Below, piece after piece: positions 37,037 to 47,298 of a stretch of DNA of 64,000 bases (position 1 is the stretch's first letter; every line of letters starts with the position of its first letter). The notes under the pieces are model-generated. The model was not told the DNA's origin. It did not search any database and was given only the letters and a program-made list of their open reading frames with translations. The stretch spans positions 1 through 64,000 of the forward strand of contig NZ_LZLJ01000094.1 in assembly GCF_001668625.1 (NCBI RefSeq), in the 5' to 3' direction. The stretch comes from Mycobacterium sp. 1274756.6 (GTDB lineage: Bacteria; Actinomycetota; Actinomycetes; Mycobacteriales; Mycobacteriaceae). The translations under genes and the position numbers were made by a program.

Positions 37037-37877
37037 TGAAGTCGTTGACCAGGCTGCGCGCGTACCGCCCGGAGAACGCCCGGGTCACCACGGTGGCGCT
37101 GAACGCCGAGTTCTGCAGTGCGGCGCGGTGCACCGGGTTGGTGCCGGCCTCCTCGGCCAGTAGCAGCGCGGTCCCGACCTGGGCGGCCGCCGCTCCCCCG
37201 GCCAGCACCGCGGCGACCCCGGCGGCGGCGCCCAGCCCGCCCGCCGCGATCAGCGGCACCTCGGCCACCGCGCGGACCCGCTCGAGCAGGGTGCTCAGCG
37301 GCGCGGCGCTCGGCTCGTCTCCGGTCCGGAAGGTGCCCCGGTGCCCGCCCGCACCCGGGCCTTGCACCACCAGCCCGTCGGCTCCGGCCTGCACTGCCTG
37401 CGCGGCCTCCTGCGCCGAGGTGACGGTCACCAGGGTGAGCACCCCGCGGCGCCGCAACCGGTCCAGCACCGCCGCCGACGGGCAGCCGAAGGTGAACGAC
37501 ACCGCCTCCGGCGCCGTCTCGGCGATCACGTCGAGTTTGGCGGCCCACCCGTCGTCGTCGCCGGGCCGGGGCTGACCGACCCGGGCGCCGTAATGCTCGG
37601 CCCAGACCGCCAATTCGTCGCTGTAGCGTTGCACCTCGCCGGCATCGGAATGATCCTGCTGCGGCACGAACACGTTGACCGCGATCGGCCCCGACGTCAG
37701 GCCGCGGGCCGCCGCGATGGTGTCGGCGAACCGCTCGGCGCTCAGATACCCGCCGGCCAGAAAGCCCAGGCCGCCGGCGTTGGTCACCGCCGCCGCCAGC
37801 TCCGGGGTGCTCGGGCCGCCGGCCATCGGCGCGCCGACCACCGGGGTCGTCAGTTCCTCGAGTCTGAACACCACCAT
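36966..37877 (-). CDS. Nitronate monooxygenase, C-terminus replaced
   Basis: 303 residues as it stands. The FMN-dependent TIM-barrel is present: GAPMAGGPSTPELAAAVTNAGGLGFLAGGYLS at the N-terminus, SFTFGCPS, GPGAGGHRGTF with the probable catalytic His near 175, and IAAGGLGAAAGVAAVLAGGAAAAQVGTAL. It should oxidise alkyl nitronates such as propionate-3-nitronate. After RRFDPIAPP the reading frame enters inverted DNA and ends with 13 unrelated Pro/Arg-rich residues (stop at 36966), losing about 50 normal C-terminal residues including the LWAG segment that closes the flavin site. It may be inactive or impaired. Confidence 0.88.
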   Translation of the reverse strand: MVVFRLEELTTPVVGAPMAGGPSTPELAAAVTNAGGLGFLAGGYLSAERFADTIAAARGLTSGPIAVNVFVPQQDHSDAGEVQRYSDELAVWAEHYGARVGQPRPGDDDGWAAKLDVIAETAPEAVSFTFGCPSAAVLDRLRRRGVLTLVTVTSAQEAAQAVQAGADGLVVQGPGAGGHRGTFRTGDEPSAAPLSTLLERVRAVAEVPLIAAGGLGAAAGVAAVLAGGAAAAQVGTALLLAEEAGTNPVHRAALQNSAFSATVVTRAFSGRYARSLVNDFTRRFDPIAPPPARLRYRPPPPPG

Positions 37878-37918
37878 TGCAGTCTGCCACTGCCGAGAGC
37901 CGGTCTTGCGCGGCGGAA

Positions 37919-39532
37919 CTACAGACCCAGCAGCCGGACCGCCTCGCTGCGCAGGTCCACTTTGCGCACTTTGCCGGTGACCGTCATCGGGAACTCGGCG
38001 ATGACGCGGACATACCGCGGGACCTTGTAGTGGGCGATCTTGCCGCGCGCGAACTCCCCGACCGCCGCGGCATCCAGCTCGGGCGCGCCGGGGCGAAGCC
38101 GGACCCAGGCGCACAGCTCCTCGCCGTAGCGGTCGTCGGGGACCCCGACCACCGCGGCGTCCGCGATGTCCGGATGGGTTTGCAGGAACTCCTCCACCTC
38201 ACGCGGATAGATGTTCTCCCCGCCGCGGATCACCATCTCCTTGATGCGCCCGACGATGGTGCAGTAGCCGTCCTCGCGCATCACCGCGAGATCCCCGGAG
38301 TGCAGCCAGCCCTCGGCGTCGATGATGGCGGCGGTGAGTTGCTCGTCGGCCCAGTAGCCGCGCATCACCGAATAGCCGCGGGTGCAGAACTCGCCGGGCT
38401 GACCGCGCGGCACCGTCGCGCCGGTGGCCGGGTCGACGATCTTGATCTCCACGTGCGGGTGGACCCGGCCGACGGTCTCGGTGCGTCGCTCCAGATCGTC
38501 GTCGCAGCGGGTCTGACACGACACCGGCGAGGTTTCGGTCATGCCGTAGCAGATCGCCACCCCGGTCATGTGCATCTCGTCGCGGCATCGCTGCACCAAC
38601 TCGGCCGGGCAATTCGCGCCGGACATGATCCCGGTGCGCAGCGACGTCAGGTCACGCTCGGCGAAGCCGGGTTCGGCCAGCATCGCGGCGAACATCGTCG
38701 GGACCCCGTAGACCGCGGTGCAGCGTTCGGCTTCCAGGGCGGCCAGGGTGGCCGCCGGGTCGAAACCCGGGCCGGGCAGCACGATCGTGGCGCCGTGGCT
38801 GGTGGCCCCGAGGTTGCCCATCACCATCCCGAAGCAGTGGTAGAACGGCACCGGCAGGCACAGCCGGTCCGTTGCGGTCAGGCCGAGCAGTTCGGTGACG
38901 AAGAACCCGTTGTTGAGGATGTTGCGATGCGACAGCGTCGCGCCCTTCGGGAAACCGGTGGTGCCCGAGGTGTATTGGATGTTGATCGGGTCGGAGTTGT
39001 CCAGCGCGGCGGCGCGCGCGGCCAGCCGGTCCGCACCGACCCGGTCGCCGCCGTCGAGCAGGGCGTCCCAGCCGTCGGTGCCGAGGAACACCACCTCGCG
39101 CAGTGCCGGGCAGTCGCCGCGCACGGCGGCCACCATCGCGGTGTAGTCGGAGCCTTTGAACGAGGTCGCCGAGATCAGGGTGCGCACCCGGGACTGGTTG
39201 AGCGCATACGCCAGTTCGTTGGTCCGGTAGGCGGGGTTGATGTTGACCAACACCGCGCCGATCTTGGCGGTGGCGTACTGCACCAGCACCCACTGCGGGC
39301 AGTTGGGCGCCCACATCCCGACCCGCTCGCCGCGCTCGACGCCGAGCGCCAGCAACCCCCGGGCGACCCGGTCGACCTCGGCGTTGAGCTCCCCGTAGCT
39401 CCACCGCACGCCGGCGGCGATATCGACCAGGGCTTCGGCGTCCGGGTCGGCCGCCACCGTCCGCTCGAGGTTGGCGCCGATCGTGTCCTCCAGCAGCGGA
39501 GGGCTGGAGGGTCCGGCCGCATAGGACGACAT
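37919..39532 (-). CDS. fadD35: Fatty-acid CoA synthetase (FadD35-like)
   Basis: About 537 residues of the ANL adenylate-forming family: P-loop YTSGTTGFPKGATLSHRN near 175, YGMTETSPVS near 325, GWLHSGDLAVMREDGY near 410, GRIKEMVIRGGENIYPREVEEFL and the catalytic Lys in TVTGKVRKVDLR near the end. The opening SYAAGPSSPPLLEDTIGANLE matches FadD35 (Rv2505c). It makes acyl-CoA via acyl-AMP. ATG at 39532 chosen; a TTG 14 codons upstream is possible. It lies 42 bases before the nitronate monooxygenase gene in the same direction. Confidence 0.88.
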   Translation of the reverse strand: MSSYAAGPSSPPLLEDTIGANLERTVAADPDAEALVDIAAGVRWSYGELNAEVDRVARGLLALGVERGERVGMWAPNCPQWVLVQYATAKIGAVLVNINPAYRTNELAYALNQSRVRTLISATSFKGSDYTAMVAAVRGDCPALREVVFLGTDGWDALLDGGDRVGADRLAARAAALDNSDPINIQYTSGTTGFPKGATLSHRNILNNGFFVTELLGLTATDRLCLPVPFYHCFGMVMGNLGATSHGATIVLPGPGFDPAATLAALEAERCTAVYGVPTMFAAMLAEPGFAERDLTSLRTGIMSGANCPAELVQRCRDEMHMTGVAICYGMTETSPVSCQTRCDDDLERRTETVGRVHPHVEIKIVDPATGATVPRGQPGEFCTRGYSVMRGYWADEQLTAAIIDAEGWLHSGDLAVMREDGYCTIVGRIKEMVIRGGENIYPREVEEFLQTHPDIADAAVVGVPDDRYGEELCAWVRLRPGAPELDAAAVGEFARGKIAHYKVPRYVRVIAEFPMTVTGKVRKVDLRSEAVRLLGL

Positions 39533-39593
39533 CGGTGTCGATTGTCGCCGAATTCTCCGGCGGTCGTCAGTCAACGGCCGAGGACCGGCCGGG

Positions 39594-40898
39594 TCAGTCG
39601 GCCAGCGCCCGCAACACCGGCGGCAGCGACCGGCGGGTGCGGTGCGGGCCGAGCACCGCCACCCCGTAGGGGCGGCGCAGCAGGCTGCGGGCGACCGCGT
39701 TGACCTCGGGCAGGCTCACCGCGTCGAGTTGGCGCAGCGTCCGGTCGAGGCTGCGGTAGCGCCCGTAGTTGAGTTCGGTGCGCCCCAGCCGGTGCATCCG
39801 CGAGGCGGAGTCCTCCAACCCCAGCACCAGGCTGCCGCGCAGCGCCCCTTTGGCGGTGCGGCATTCGGTCTCGGTGATCCCGTCCCGCGCGACCGCGTCG
39901 AGCACGTCGGCCGTCACCGCCGCGACCTCGGCGAACCGCTCCGGCTGACACGCGGCGTACACCGACAGCGCGGAGCTGTCGGCGTAGGTCTCCACCGCCG
40001 AGTACACCGTGTAGGCCAGCCCGCGGTCCTCCCGGATCTGTTGGAACAGCCGCGAACTCAGCCCGCCGCCGAGCGCGCTGTTGAGGACGGCCAGCGCCCA
40101 CCGGTGCGGCCAGTGCCGGCCCGGGGCGCGCACCCCCAGCGACAGGTGGGTCTGTTCGCCGTCGCGGTGCACCAGCGCCAGGCCCGGCCGCCCGGCCACC
40201 CGGCCGGCGCCCTTGCGGGGCGGTGCGGCGGCCTTCCCGCGGGTCAGCCGCGCCCCGAAGTGGTGGCGCACCAACGCCACCACCTCGTCGTGGTCGACGT
40301 TGCCCGCCACCGCCACCACCATCCGGTCCGGGGTGTAGCGGCGGGTGTGGAACGAGCGCAGCTGGGCGCGGGTCATCGCCGCCACCGACTCGGCGGTGCC
40401 GATCACCGGCCGCCCGATCGGATGGTCGCCGAACAGGGCGGTGGCGAAGATGTCGCCGAGGGCGTCCTCGGGGTCGTCGTCGCGCAGCGCGATCTCGTCG
40501 AGTACGACGTCGCGTTCCAGCTCCACGTCGGCGGCCGCGCAGCTGCCGTTGAGCACCACGTCGGCGACCAGCTCGACCGCCAGCGCCAGGTCGGTGTCGA
40601 GCACGTGGGCGTGGTAGCAGGTGTGCTCCTTGCCGGTGAAGGCGTTGAGGTCACCGCCGACCGCGTCCATCTCCTGGGCGATCTGCGCCGCGGTGCGGCT
40701 CGGGGTGGCCTTGAACAGCAGGTGTTCCAAGAAATGCGCCGCCCCGGCCACCGTGGCGCCCTCGTCGCGCGAGCCGACCCCGACCCACACCCCCACGGAC
40801 GCCGAGCGCACCGCGGGGATGTGTTCGGTGACCACCCGCAGGCCGCACACGGTGGTGCGGCGCAGCAGCCCGGCGTCAGCTGCCGGTCGTGGCGGCAT
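39594..40898 (-). CDS. pepR: M16 zinc protease PepR
   Basis: 434 residues. The inverted zinc motif HFLEH near residue 55 and the downstream Glu in [11 protein letters not shown] mark the active N-terminal M16 domain. The C-terminal half is the inactive M16C domain with [24 protein letters not shown]. It starts 23 bases inside the 3' end of gpsI, the same tandem arrangement as Rv2783c-Rv2782c, so translation is probably coupled. Role in protein turnover is inferred from family. Confidence 0.94.
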   Translation of the reverse strand: MPPRPAADAGLLRRTTVCGLRVVTEHIPAVRSASVGVWVGVGSRDEGATVAGAAHFLEHLLFKATPSRTAAQIAQEMDAVGGDLNAFTGKEHTCYHAHVLDTDLALAVELVADVVLNGSCAAADVELERDVVLDEIALRDDDPEDALGDIFATALFGDHPIGRPVIGTAESVAAMTRAQLRSFHTRRYTPDRMVVAVAGNVDHDEVVALVRHHFGARLTRGKAAAPPRKGAGRVAGRPGLALVHRDGEQTHLSLGVRAPGRHWPHRWALAVLNSALGGGLSSRLFQQIREDRGLAYTVYSAVETYADSSALSVYAACQPERFAEVAAVTADVLDAVARDGITETECRTAKGALRGSLVLGLEDSASRMHRLGRTELNYGRYRSLDRTLRQLDAVSLPEVNAVARSLLRRPYGVAVLGPHRTRRSLPPVLRALAD

Positions 40899-43119
40899 CG
40901 GCCGGGGCGGTCTCCGCGGCGTCCTCGTCGACCAGCACCAGCGAGATCTTCCCGCGGTTGTCGATGTCGGCGATCTCCACCCGCAGCTTGTCGCCCACGC
41001 CGACCACGTCCTCGACCCGCGCGATGCGCTTGCCGCGGCCCAGCTTGGAGATGTGCACCAGACCGTCGCGGCCGGGCAGCAGCGACACGAACGCCCCGAA
41101 GTCGGTGGTCTTGACCACCGTGCCGAGGAACCGCTCCCCGACCTTGGGCAGCTGCGGGTTGGCGATCGCGTTGATCTTGTCGATCGCGGCCTGCGCGCTG
41201 GGCCCGTCGGTGGCGCCGACGAAGATGGTGCCGTCGTCCTCGATCGAGATCTGGGCGCCGGTCTCCTCGGTGATGGAGTTGATGATCTTGCCCTTGGGCC
41301 CGATCACCTCACCGATCTTGTCGACCGGGACCTTGATCGTGGTGACCCGCGGCGCGTACGGGCTCATCTCGTCGGGCTCGTCGATGGCCTCGGACATCAC
41401 GTCCAGGATCGTCAGCCGCGCCTCCCGGGCCTGCGACAGCGCCCCGGCCAGCACCTGCGACGGGATCCCGTCGAGCTTGGTGTCCAGCTGCAGCGCGGTG
41501 ACGAACTGCCGGGTGCCGGCGACCTTGAAGTCCATGTCGCCGAACGCGTCCTCGGCGCCGAGGATGTCGGTCAGCGCGACGAAGCGGCGCTCGGTGCCGC
41601 CGCCCTCAAGCTCCACGTCATCGGAGACCAGCCCCATCGCGATGCCGGCCACCGGCGCCTTCAGCGGCACCCCGGCGTTGAGCAGCGACAGGGTGGAGGC
41701 GCACACCGAGCCCATCGAGGTGGATCCGTTGGAGCTCAACGCTTCCGAGACCTGACGGATCGCGTAGGGGAACTCCTCCACGCTGGGCAGCACCGGGATC
41801 AGGGCCCGCTCGGCCAGCGCGCCGTGGCCGATCTCGCGGCGCTTGGGCGAGCCGACCCGGCCGGTCTCCCCGGTCGAGTACGGCGGGAAGTTGTAGTGGT
41901 GCATGTAGCGCTTGGAGGTCTCCGGTCCCAGCGAGTCGATCTGCTGGGCCATCTTGACCATGTCGAGGGTGGTGACGCCCATGATCTGGGTCTCGCCGCG
42001 CTCGAACAGGGCGCTGCCGTGGGCCCGCGGCACCACCGCGACCTCCGCCCCGAGCGCCCGGATGTCGGTGACACCGCGGCCGTCGATGCGGAAGTGGTCG
42101 GTCAGGATCCGCTGGCGGACCAGCTTTTTGGTCAGCGCGCGGTAGGCGGCGCCGATCTCCTTCTCCCGGCCCTCGTAGGTGCCGGCGAGCCGCTCGGCGA
42201 CCTCGGCCTTGATCTCGTCGGTGCGGGCGTTGCGCTCGGCCTTGCCGGCGATGCTCAGCGCCTTGCCCAGTTCGTCGCTGGCCAGCGACGCCACCGAGTA
42301 GTAGACGTCTTCGCCGTAGTCGGGGAACAGCGGGTATTCGCCGGTGGGTTTGGCGGCGGCGTCGGCCAGTGCCCGCTGGGCCTTGCACAGCTCGGCGATG
42401 AACGGCTTGGCCGCCTCCAGGCCCTCGGCCACCACGGTCTCGGTGGGCGCTTGGGCGCCGCCCTCGACGAGCGCGAGGATGTTGTCGGTGGCCTCGGCCT
42501 CGACCATCATGATCGCCACGTCACCGTCGTCGAGGGTGCGCCCGGCCACCACCATGTCGAACACGGCCCGCTCCAGCTGGGTCACGGTGGGGAACGCCAC
42601 CCAGGTGCCGTCGATGAGCGCGACGCGCACCGCGCCGACCGGGCCGGAGAACGGCAGGCCGGCCAGCTGGGTGGAGGCCGACGCGGCGTTGATCGCGACG
42701 ACGTCGTAGAGCTGGTCGGGGTCCAGGCTCAGCACGGTGACGACGACCTGGATCTCGTTGCGCAGCCCGCTGACGAACGACGGGCGCAGCGGCCGGTCGA
42801 TGAGCCGGCAGGTCAGGATCGCGTCGGTGGACGGCCGGCCCTCGCGCCGGAAGAAGGAGCCCGGGATGCGCCCGGCGGCGTACATCCGCTCCTCGACGTC
42901 GACGGTGAGCGGGAAGAAGTCGAAGTGGTCCTTGGGGGTTTTGCCCGCGGTGGTCGCCGACAGCAGCATGGTCTCGTCGTCGAGGTAGGCCGCGACGCTG
43001 CCCGCGGCCTGCTGGGCCAGCCGGCCGGTCTCGAAGCGGATGGTGCGGGTGCCGAAGCTCCCGTTGTCGATGGTGGCGGTCGATTCGAACACGCCGGGGT
43101 CGATTTCAGCGACAGACAT
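40876..43119 (-). CDS. gpsI: Polynucleotide phosphorylase (PNPase / GpsI)
   Basis: 747 residues (M. tuberculosis 752). Two RNase PH-type cores (about 15-250 and 355-580) with an intervening helical domain, a KH domain ([21 protein letters not shown] near 605) and an S1 domain ([31 protein letters not shown] near 680). Phosphorolytic 3'-5' RNA decay. The ATG gives [20 protein letters not shown], as in relatives. It is preceded by a long gap that probably forms a leader. Confidence 0.96.
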   Translation of the reverse strand: MSVAEIDPGVFESTATIDNGSFGTRTIRFETGRLAQQAAGSVAAYLDDETMLLSATTAGKTPKDHFDFFPLTVDVEERMYAAGRIPGSFFRREGRPSTDAILTCRLIDRPLRPSFVSGLRNEIQVVVTVLSLDPDQLYDVVAINAASASTQLAGLPFSGPVGAVRVALIDGTWVAFPTVTQLERAVFDMVVAGRTLDDGDVAIMMVEAEATDNILALVEGGAQAPTETVVAEGLEAAKPFIAELCKAQRALADAAAKPTGEYPLFPDYGEDVYYSVASLASDELGKALSIAGKAERNARTDEIKAEVAERLAGTYEGREKEIGAAYRALTKKLVRQRILTDHFRIDGRGVTDIRALGAEVAVVPRAHGSALFERGETQIMGVTTLDMVKMAQQIDSLGPETSKRYMHHYNFPPYSTGETGRVGSPKRREIGHGALAERALIPVLPSVEEFPYAIRQVSEALSSNGSTSMGSVCASTLSLLNAGVPLKAPVAGIAMGLVSDDVELEGGGTERRFVALTDILGAEDAFGDMDFKVAGTRQFVTALQLDTKLDGIPSQVLAGALSQAREARLTILDVMSEAIDEPDEMSPYAPRVTTIKVPVDKIGEVIGPKGKIINSITEETGAQISIEDDGTIFVGATDGPSAQAAIDKINAIANPQLPKVGERFLGTVVKTTDFGAFVSLLPGRDGLVHISKLGRGKRIARVEDVVGVGDKLRVEIADIDNRGKISLVLVDEDAAETAPADAATTGS

Positions 43120-43429
43120 AGACGTCCGTACAGCCTCTCTGGATTCTGATGGGGTTTCGCGCCGCCACGCCCGCTCGCACGGCCGGGCCTCGGCTGACGT
43201 CCCGATAGCGGCTGCGGCCATCGATCGAAGCGGCCGACCTGCCCGCGCGGGGAGCCCGGCAGCCACTACCGAAGACCGCCCGTATCCGGGCCGGCAGCAC
43301 CGATGTGACACGCCGGAACGATGCACACAGGTTGCGCACACCGCACCGAATGTCCCGCGCCGAACCGACGCAGAACGTCCTTACTCTACACTCCGGGCCC
43401 CGTCATCGGGCCCGCGGCCGCCTCGGCGC
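43120..43429. promoter_or_regulatory. Upstream region of PNPase
   Basis: 310 bases between lppU and gpsI with no credible gene. On the minus strand TAGAGT (43388-43383) is a possible -10 box that would give a leader of about 255 bases. PNPase genes often have long leaders used for autoregulation; I did not identify a specific hairpin. Confidence 0.35.
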
Positions 43430-43951
43430 TCAGCCGAGGTTCTCCACGCACACCGTGAACCGGCGTTCGGTGTAGGTGTAGCCCAGCCCGGTGCCGCACT
43501 GGTCGGCGCCGATCGCGCCGGCCTCGGCGGTGAGGATCTCGGTGGCGCGCTGCCGCGGCCGCACCGACGCGTCGTGGCAGTCCACCCGCACCGGGTCGGC
43601 GTTGCTCGCCGGGTCCACGCTCATGCAGCCGCCGAGCACCCAGTCGATGTCCAGGCAGGCGGTGCCGCCGGCGCGGTTGAACGCGTCCCGCATCGAAAAC
43701 GTCGAGTCGACGTCGACCGGACAGGCCTCCCCCGCCGCCGGGGTGGCCGGGATCTTGGCGACGACCTTGAAATTGGATTCCGGGCTGCCGCACTCCACCG
43801 CGACCGCGTGGGGCCGGTCGGCGGTGCCGCCGAGGTTCACGCAGTCCCCGACCCGCAGGTCGGCGACCGCGGCGGTGTCGGCGCAGCCGACGGTTCCGGC
43901 GGCCAGGAGCAGCGCCGCGGCCAGGATGCCGGGCCGGGCGCGGCGGGTCAG
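43430..43951 (-). CDS. lppU: Lipoprotein LppU with an unusual start
   Basis: About 173 residues if it begins at the CTG at 43951. Residues 2-24 form a lipoprotein signal ([22 protein letters not shown]). The mature part has paired cysteines ([53 protein letters not shown]) as in the LppU family (Rv2784c). No ATG, GTG or TTG exists between the upstream stop and the signal peptide in this frame. The CTG shares bases with the rpsO stop (CTGA), suggesting coupled initiation at a rare start codon. Envelope function unknown. Confidence 0.8.
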   Translation of the reverse strand: MTRRARPGILAAALLLAAGTVGCADTAAVADLRVGDCVNLGGTADRPHAVAVECGSPESNFKVVAKIPATPAAGEACPVDVDSTFSMRDAFNRAGGTACLDIDWVLGGCMSVDPASNADPVRVDCHDASVRPRQRATEILTAEAGAIGADQCGTGLGYTYTERRFTVCVENLG

Positions 43952-44217
43952 CGACGCAGCCCCAGCCGTTCGATGAGCGTGCGGTACCGCGCCACGTCGA
44001 CGTCGGCGACGTACTTGAGCAGCCGGCGCCGCCGGCCCACCAGCAGCAGCAGCCCGCGCCGCGAGTGGTGGTCGTGCTTGTGGGTCTTGAGGTGCTCGGT
44101 GAGGTCCTTGATGCGCTTGGTCAGCAGCGCGACCTGCGCCTCCGGCGAGCCGGTGTCGGTCTCGTGCAGGCCGTACTCGGCCAGGATCTCTTTTTTCTGC
44201 TCGGCGGTCAGCGCCAC
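43948..44217 (-). CDS. rpsO: 30S ribosomal protein S15
   Basis: 89 residues, the standard S15 length. [52 protein letters not shown] and the C-terminal IERLGLRR are all typical. It binds 16S rRNA helices 20-22. GTG start at 44217 with GGAGA upstream; an upstream ATG would add a non-conserved leader. It is followed, with overlap, by lppU and then PNPase, as in other mycobacteria. Confidence 0.97.
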   Translation of the reverse strand: MALTAEQKKEILAEYGLHETDTGSPEAQVALLTKRIKDLTEHLKTHKHDHHSRRGLLLLVGRRRRLLKYVADVDVARYRTLIERLGLRR

Positions 44218-44320
44218 GACGATATCTCCATCGGTAGGGTTCGCGATCACGGTCTTCTCGGCGCGGCCACCGCGACCCGCAGCGCACGCCGCCGGGGAGT
44301 CTAACAGCGGCGCGGCCCGG

Positions 44321-45295
44321 CTAGGTAATCGCCAGCCGGGCCCGCACCTGCTCGGTGTCGGCGGTCATCGCGGCGATCAACGCGTCCACCGACGCGAACT
44401 TCTGCTGCCCGCGGACCCGGTCGACGAAGTCCACCGCGACGTGCTGGCCGTACAGGTCGGCCGACTCGTCGAGCACGAACGCCTCCACGGTGCGCTCCCG
44501 CCCGGAGAACGTCGGGTTGGTGCCCACCGACACCGCCGCCGGGTAGGCCCGGCCCGGGTGCACCGAACCGGTCACCGGCCCGGCCCCCAGCACGGTGAAC
44601 CAGGCGGCGTACACCCCGTCGGCGGGGATGGCGGCGTGCATGGTGGGCGCCACGTTGGCGGTGGGAAAACCCAGGTCGGTGCCACGGCTCTCACCGCGCA
44701 CCACCACTCCCTCGACGCGGTGCGGCCGGCCCAGCGCCTCGGCGGCGGTCACCATGTCGCCGGCGTCCACGCAGGCCCGGATATAGGTGGACGAGTAGGT
44801 GACGCTCTCCTTCTGATGCTCCTCGGTGACCAGCGACACCGCCGAGACCGCGAACCCGAACTGTTCCCCGCCGCGGCGCAGGGTGTCGACGTCGCCGGCG
44901 GCCTTGCGCCCGAAGGTGAAGTTCTCCCCGACCACCACCTCCACCACGTGCAGGCGCTCGACGAGCAGCTCGTGGATGTAGCGCTCCGGGGTGAGCTTCA
45001 TGAAGTCGGTGGTGAACGGGATCACCAGGAACACGTCGACCCCGGCCTGCTCGGCCAGTTCGGCGCGCCGGGTCAGGGTGGTCAGCTGGGCGGGGTGGCT
45101 GCCGGGGTAGACCACTTCCATCGGGTGCGGGTCGAAGGTCATCAGCACCGTCGGGACACCGCGTTCCCGACCGGATTCGACCGCGCGCGCGACCAACTCG
45201 GCGTGGCCGCGGTGCAACCCGTCGAACACACCGATGGTCAGCACACATCGCCCCCAGTCCGTGGGGATCTCATCCTGCCCACGCCACCGTTGCAC
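44321..45295 (-). CDS. ribF: Bifunctional riboflavin kinase / FAD synthetase
   Basis: 324 residues. The N-terminal nucleotidyltransferase has [24 protein letters not shown] and TYSSTYIR; the C-terminal flavokinase has [27 protein letters not shown] and GVYAAWF. Makes FMN and FAD. GTG start, 43 bases from the divergent metal regulator gene. Confidence 0.96.
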   Translation of the reverse strand: MQRWRGQDEIPTDWGRCVLTIGVFDGLHRGHAELVARAVESGRERGVPTVLMTFDPHPMEVVYPGSHPAQLTTLTRRAELAEQAGVDVFLVIPFTTDFMKLTPERYIHELLVERLHVVEVVVGENFTFGRKAAGDVDTLRRGGEQFGFAVSAVSLVTEEHQKESVTYSSTYIRACVDAGDMVTAAEALGRPHRVEGVVVRGESRGTDLGFPTANVAPTMHAAIPADGVYAAWFTVLGAGPVTGSVHPGRAYPAAVSVGTNPTFSGRERTVEAFVLDESADLYGQHVAVDFVDRVRGQQKFASVDALIAAMTADTEQVRARLAIT

Positions 45296-45325
45296 GTCGC
45301 AAGCCTACGATGCCGCCCGGTTGCC

Positions 45326-45338
45326 TACACTCAGCGGT
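45326..45338 (+). promoter_or_regulatory. -10 box of a leaderless metal-regulator gene
   Basis: TACACT (45326-45331) is followed by 7 bases and the GTG start at 45339. The spacing fits transcription starting on the G of GTG, a frequent leaderless layout in mycobacteria. No ribosome site precedes the GTG. Confidence 0.6.
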
Positions 45339-46028
45339 GTGGCTACCGAGGATCCGAGCAGTGCGCTGACGACGGTCGCCCAGGATTACCTGAAGGTCAT
45401 CTGGACCGCGCAGGAGTGGGCGCCCGAGCGGGTCAGCACCAAGCTGCTGGCCGACCGGTTGGGGGTGTCGGCGAGCACCGCCTCGGAATCCATCCGCAAG
45501 CTCGCCGACCAGGGCCTGGTCGACCACGAGAAGTACGGCGGGGTGACGTTGACCGAGTCGGGTCGGCGCGCCGCGGTGGCGATGGTGCGCCGGCACCGGC
45601 TGCTGGAGACCTATCTGGTCAACGAACTCGGCTACAGCTGGGATGAGGTCCACGACGAGGCCGAGGTGCTCGAGCACGCGGTCTCGGATCTGCTGATGGC
45701 CCGCATCGACGCGAAACTGGGCTACCCGCAGCGCGACCCGCACGGCGACCCGATCCCGGCGGCCGACGGTCAGGTGCCCGACGCCCCGGCCCGCCTGCTG
45801 TGGGACTGCGCCGACGGCGAGTCCGGGACGGTGGCGCGCATCTCCGACGCCGACCCGGAGATGTTGCGCTACTTCACCGATGTGGGGATCAACCTGGACT
45901 CCCGGCTGCAGGTGGTGACCCGCCGCGAGTTCGCCGGCATGACGTCGGTGGCGATCACCGCCGCCGACGGCAGCCGCTCCACGGTGGAACTGGGCAGCCC
46001 GGCCGCGCAAGCGATCTGGGTGGTGTAG
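45339..46028 (+). CDS. sirR: DtxR/MntR-family metal-dependent repressor (SirR)
   Basis: 229 residues, matching Rv2788 (228). A winged helix (about 8-75; VSTKLLADRLGVSASTASESIRKL) is followed by the dimer/metal domain with WDEVHDEAEVLEHAVSD, in which the Glu/His ligands are conserved, and an FeoA-like SH3 domain (about 145-229). The family represses Mn or Fe uptake genes when metal-loaded. A transporter target is not in the window. Confidence 0.93.
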   Translation: MATEDPSSALTTVAQDYLKVIWTAQEWAPERVSTKLLADRLGVSASTASESIRKLADQGLVDHEKYGGVTLTESGRRAAVAMVRRHRLLETYLVNELGYSWDEVHDEAEVLEHAVSDLLMARIDAKLGYPQRDPHGDPIPAADGQVPDAPARLLWDCADGESGTVARISDADPEMLRYFTDVGINLDSRLQVVTRREFAGMTSVAITAADGSRSTVELGSPAAQAIWVV

Positions 46029-46039
46029 GCCTTTTTCGC

Positions 46040-46456
46040 CTACAGCGGGTTGGCTTTCGCGTCGGCGCCGTAGACGCCGAGCAGGTCGCGCGCCGAGACG
46101 ATCCCGATCAGCACCCCGCTGCGCTCCACCAGGATGTGGCGGATGTAGTGGTTCATCATCCGCACCGCCGCCTGGTCGATCGTGGTGTCCGCGTCACACC
46201 AGATGAGGTGCTTGCTGGCCACGTCGATCGCCCGGACGGTGGCCGGGTCGTCACCAGCGGCCACCACCGCCGCCACGTCCCGCTCGCTGACCAGCGCGGT
46301 CGGCCGCTCGTCGGCGCCGACGATGACCACACCCACCTCGCCGTGGATGATGGCCTGGGCGACATCGGCGACGGTGGCGTCGGCGGCGACGCGCACCACC
46401 GGATCGCCGGTCACCTCCGAGACCGGGATCGAGCCTGCGCTGGGTATATCTGTCAT
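46040..46456 (-). CDS. Two-CBS-domain protein
   Basis: 138 residues, consisting of two CBS repeats only: VSEVTGDPVVRVAADATVADVAQAI to SERDVAAVV, then ASKHLIWCDADTTIDQAAVRMM to GIVSARDLLGVYG. Stand-alone CBS proteins of this size bind adenine nucleotides and regulate other proteins. Two ATG codons are possible (46465 and 46456); the second has GAGG at a better distance. Convergent with sirR, 11 bases apart. Confidence 0.85.
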   Translation of the reverse strand: MTDIPSAGSIPVSEVTGDPVVRVAADATVADVAQAIIHGEVGVVIVGADERPTALVSERDVAAVVAAGDDPATVRAIDVASKHLIWCDADTTIDQAAVRMMNHYIRHILVERSGVLIGIVSARDLLGVYGADAKANPL

Positions 46457-46609
46457 GGTTTCCATCCTCGCATCCCGCGTGGCGGGCCGCGCGCCGACCG
46501 GCCCGCGACACCGCAACCGGTCGGCTCCGCCGCCGGCCGCCGGTGCACAGCGCACGGTTCGGTCGCCGAGCTGCGGTCGCAGCGACGCTTGCTGCCTTAC
46601 GATTCGGGG

Positions 46610-47041
46610 GTGGCCAAACTGGAGCTTTCCCGCGAACTGCCGCTCTCGGCCGATCGGGTGTGGAGCCACGCTTCGAATCTGGCCGAACTGAGCGACTGGC
46701 TGACGATGCACCAGGGGTGGCGTTGCGAGCTGCCCGAAGAGCTGACCGTCGGAACGACGTTGGTGGGGGTCGCCGGCGCCAAGGGAATGCGCAACCGGGT
46801 CACCTGGACGGTCCGCGAGGTCGATCCGCCCACCCTGCTGGAGATCACCGGCGCAGGGGTGGGTGGCACCAAATATGCGTTGGCCCTGCGCGTCGCGGCC
46901 GCGGGTGAGCGGTCACGGTTCACGGTGCGCATCGACATGGGTGGTCGTCCGCTGTTCGGGCCCATCGGGGCCGCCGCGGTGCGAGCCGTCAGAGGTGACA
47001 TCGAGCGTTCGATCGCCCGCTTCGAGGAGCTCTACTGCTGA
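46610..47041 (+). CDS. SRPBCC-fold polyketide cyclase/coenzyme A binding-like protein
   Basis: 143 residues of the START/SRPBCC superfamily (KLELSRELPLSADRVWSHASNLAELSDWLTMHQGW; LLEITGAGVGGTKYALALRVA; a C-terminal long helix). It is similar in layout to the SRPBCC protein at 50376-50816 (TRQLSVSPQALWDTISDLAGWDKWFTIHEKW), so the two are likely paralogues. Start GTG at 46610 with a TACGAT -10-like box 6 bases upstream, so it may be leaderless. Ligand unknown. Confidence 0.78.
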   Translation: MAKLELSRELPLSADRVWSHASNLAELSDWLTMHQGWRCELPEELTVGTTLVGVAGAKGMRNRVTWTVREVDPPTLLEITGAGVGGTKYALALRVAAAGERSRFTVRIDMGGRPLFGPIGAAAVRAVRGDIERSIARFEELYC

Positions 47042-47099
47042 ACCCCACGGCCCCCCGGCCTTGGCCGCCAGGTAACCGCTGACCGCCGGCCCGGCGCGG

Positions 47100-47275
47100 C
47101 AGCGGGGTCGCGGTCCACGACCGCCACCCGGGCATCCAGCACGGACAGCTCACGCGCCACCGCGGCTCCGATGCCGTGCGCGCCACCGGTGACCAGGACC
47201 GCTTTACCGCGCACTCGGGCTCCCGCGTGCGCCGCCGGTGATCGCGACTACCCGCCCGCGCAACGGCGTTCTCAT
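47100..47275 (-). pseudogene. Remnants of two SDR N-termini
   Basis: From an ATG at 47275 the minus strand reads MRTPLRGRVVAITGGARG, the start of a short-chain dehydrogenase, and then stops at 47204. Overlapping it from a GTG at 47214, another frame reads RGKAVLVTGGAHGIGAAVARELSVLDARVAVVDRD, a second SDR N-terminus with an intact TGGxxGIG motif. Similarity fades by about 47100. Neither has a catalytic YxxxK. This looks like a deletion product of two neighbouring SDR genes. Confidence 0.7.
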
Positions 47276-47298
47276 CGTTGTGCTCCGCACCGCGCCGG

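Noticed and set aside
40621..43149. 842-codon open frame opposite PNPase and PepR
   Set aside because: Antisense shadow with no recognisable motif; both minus-strand genes are certain.
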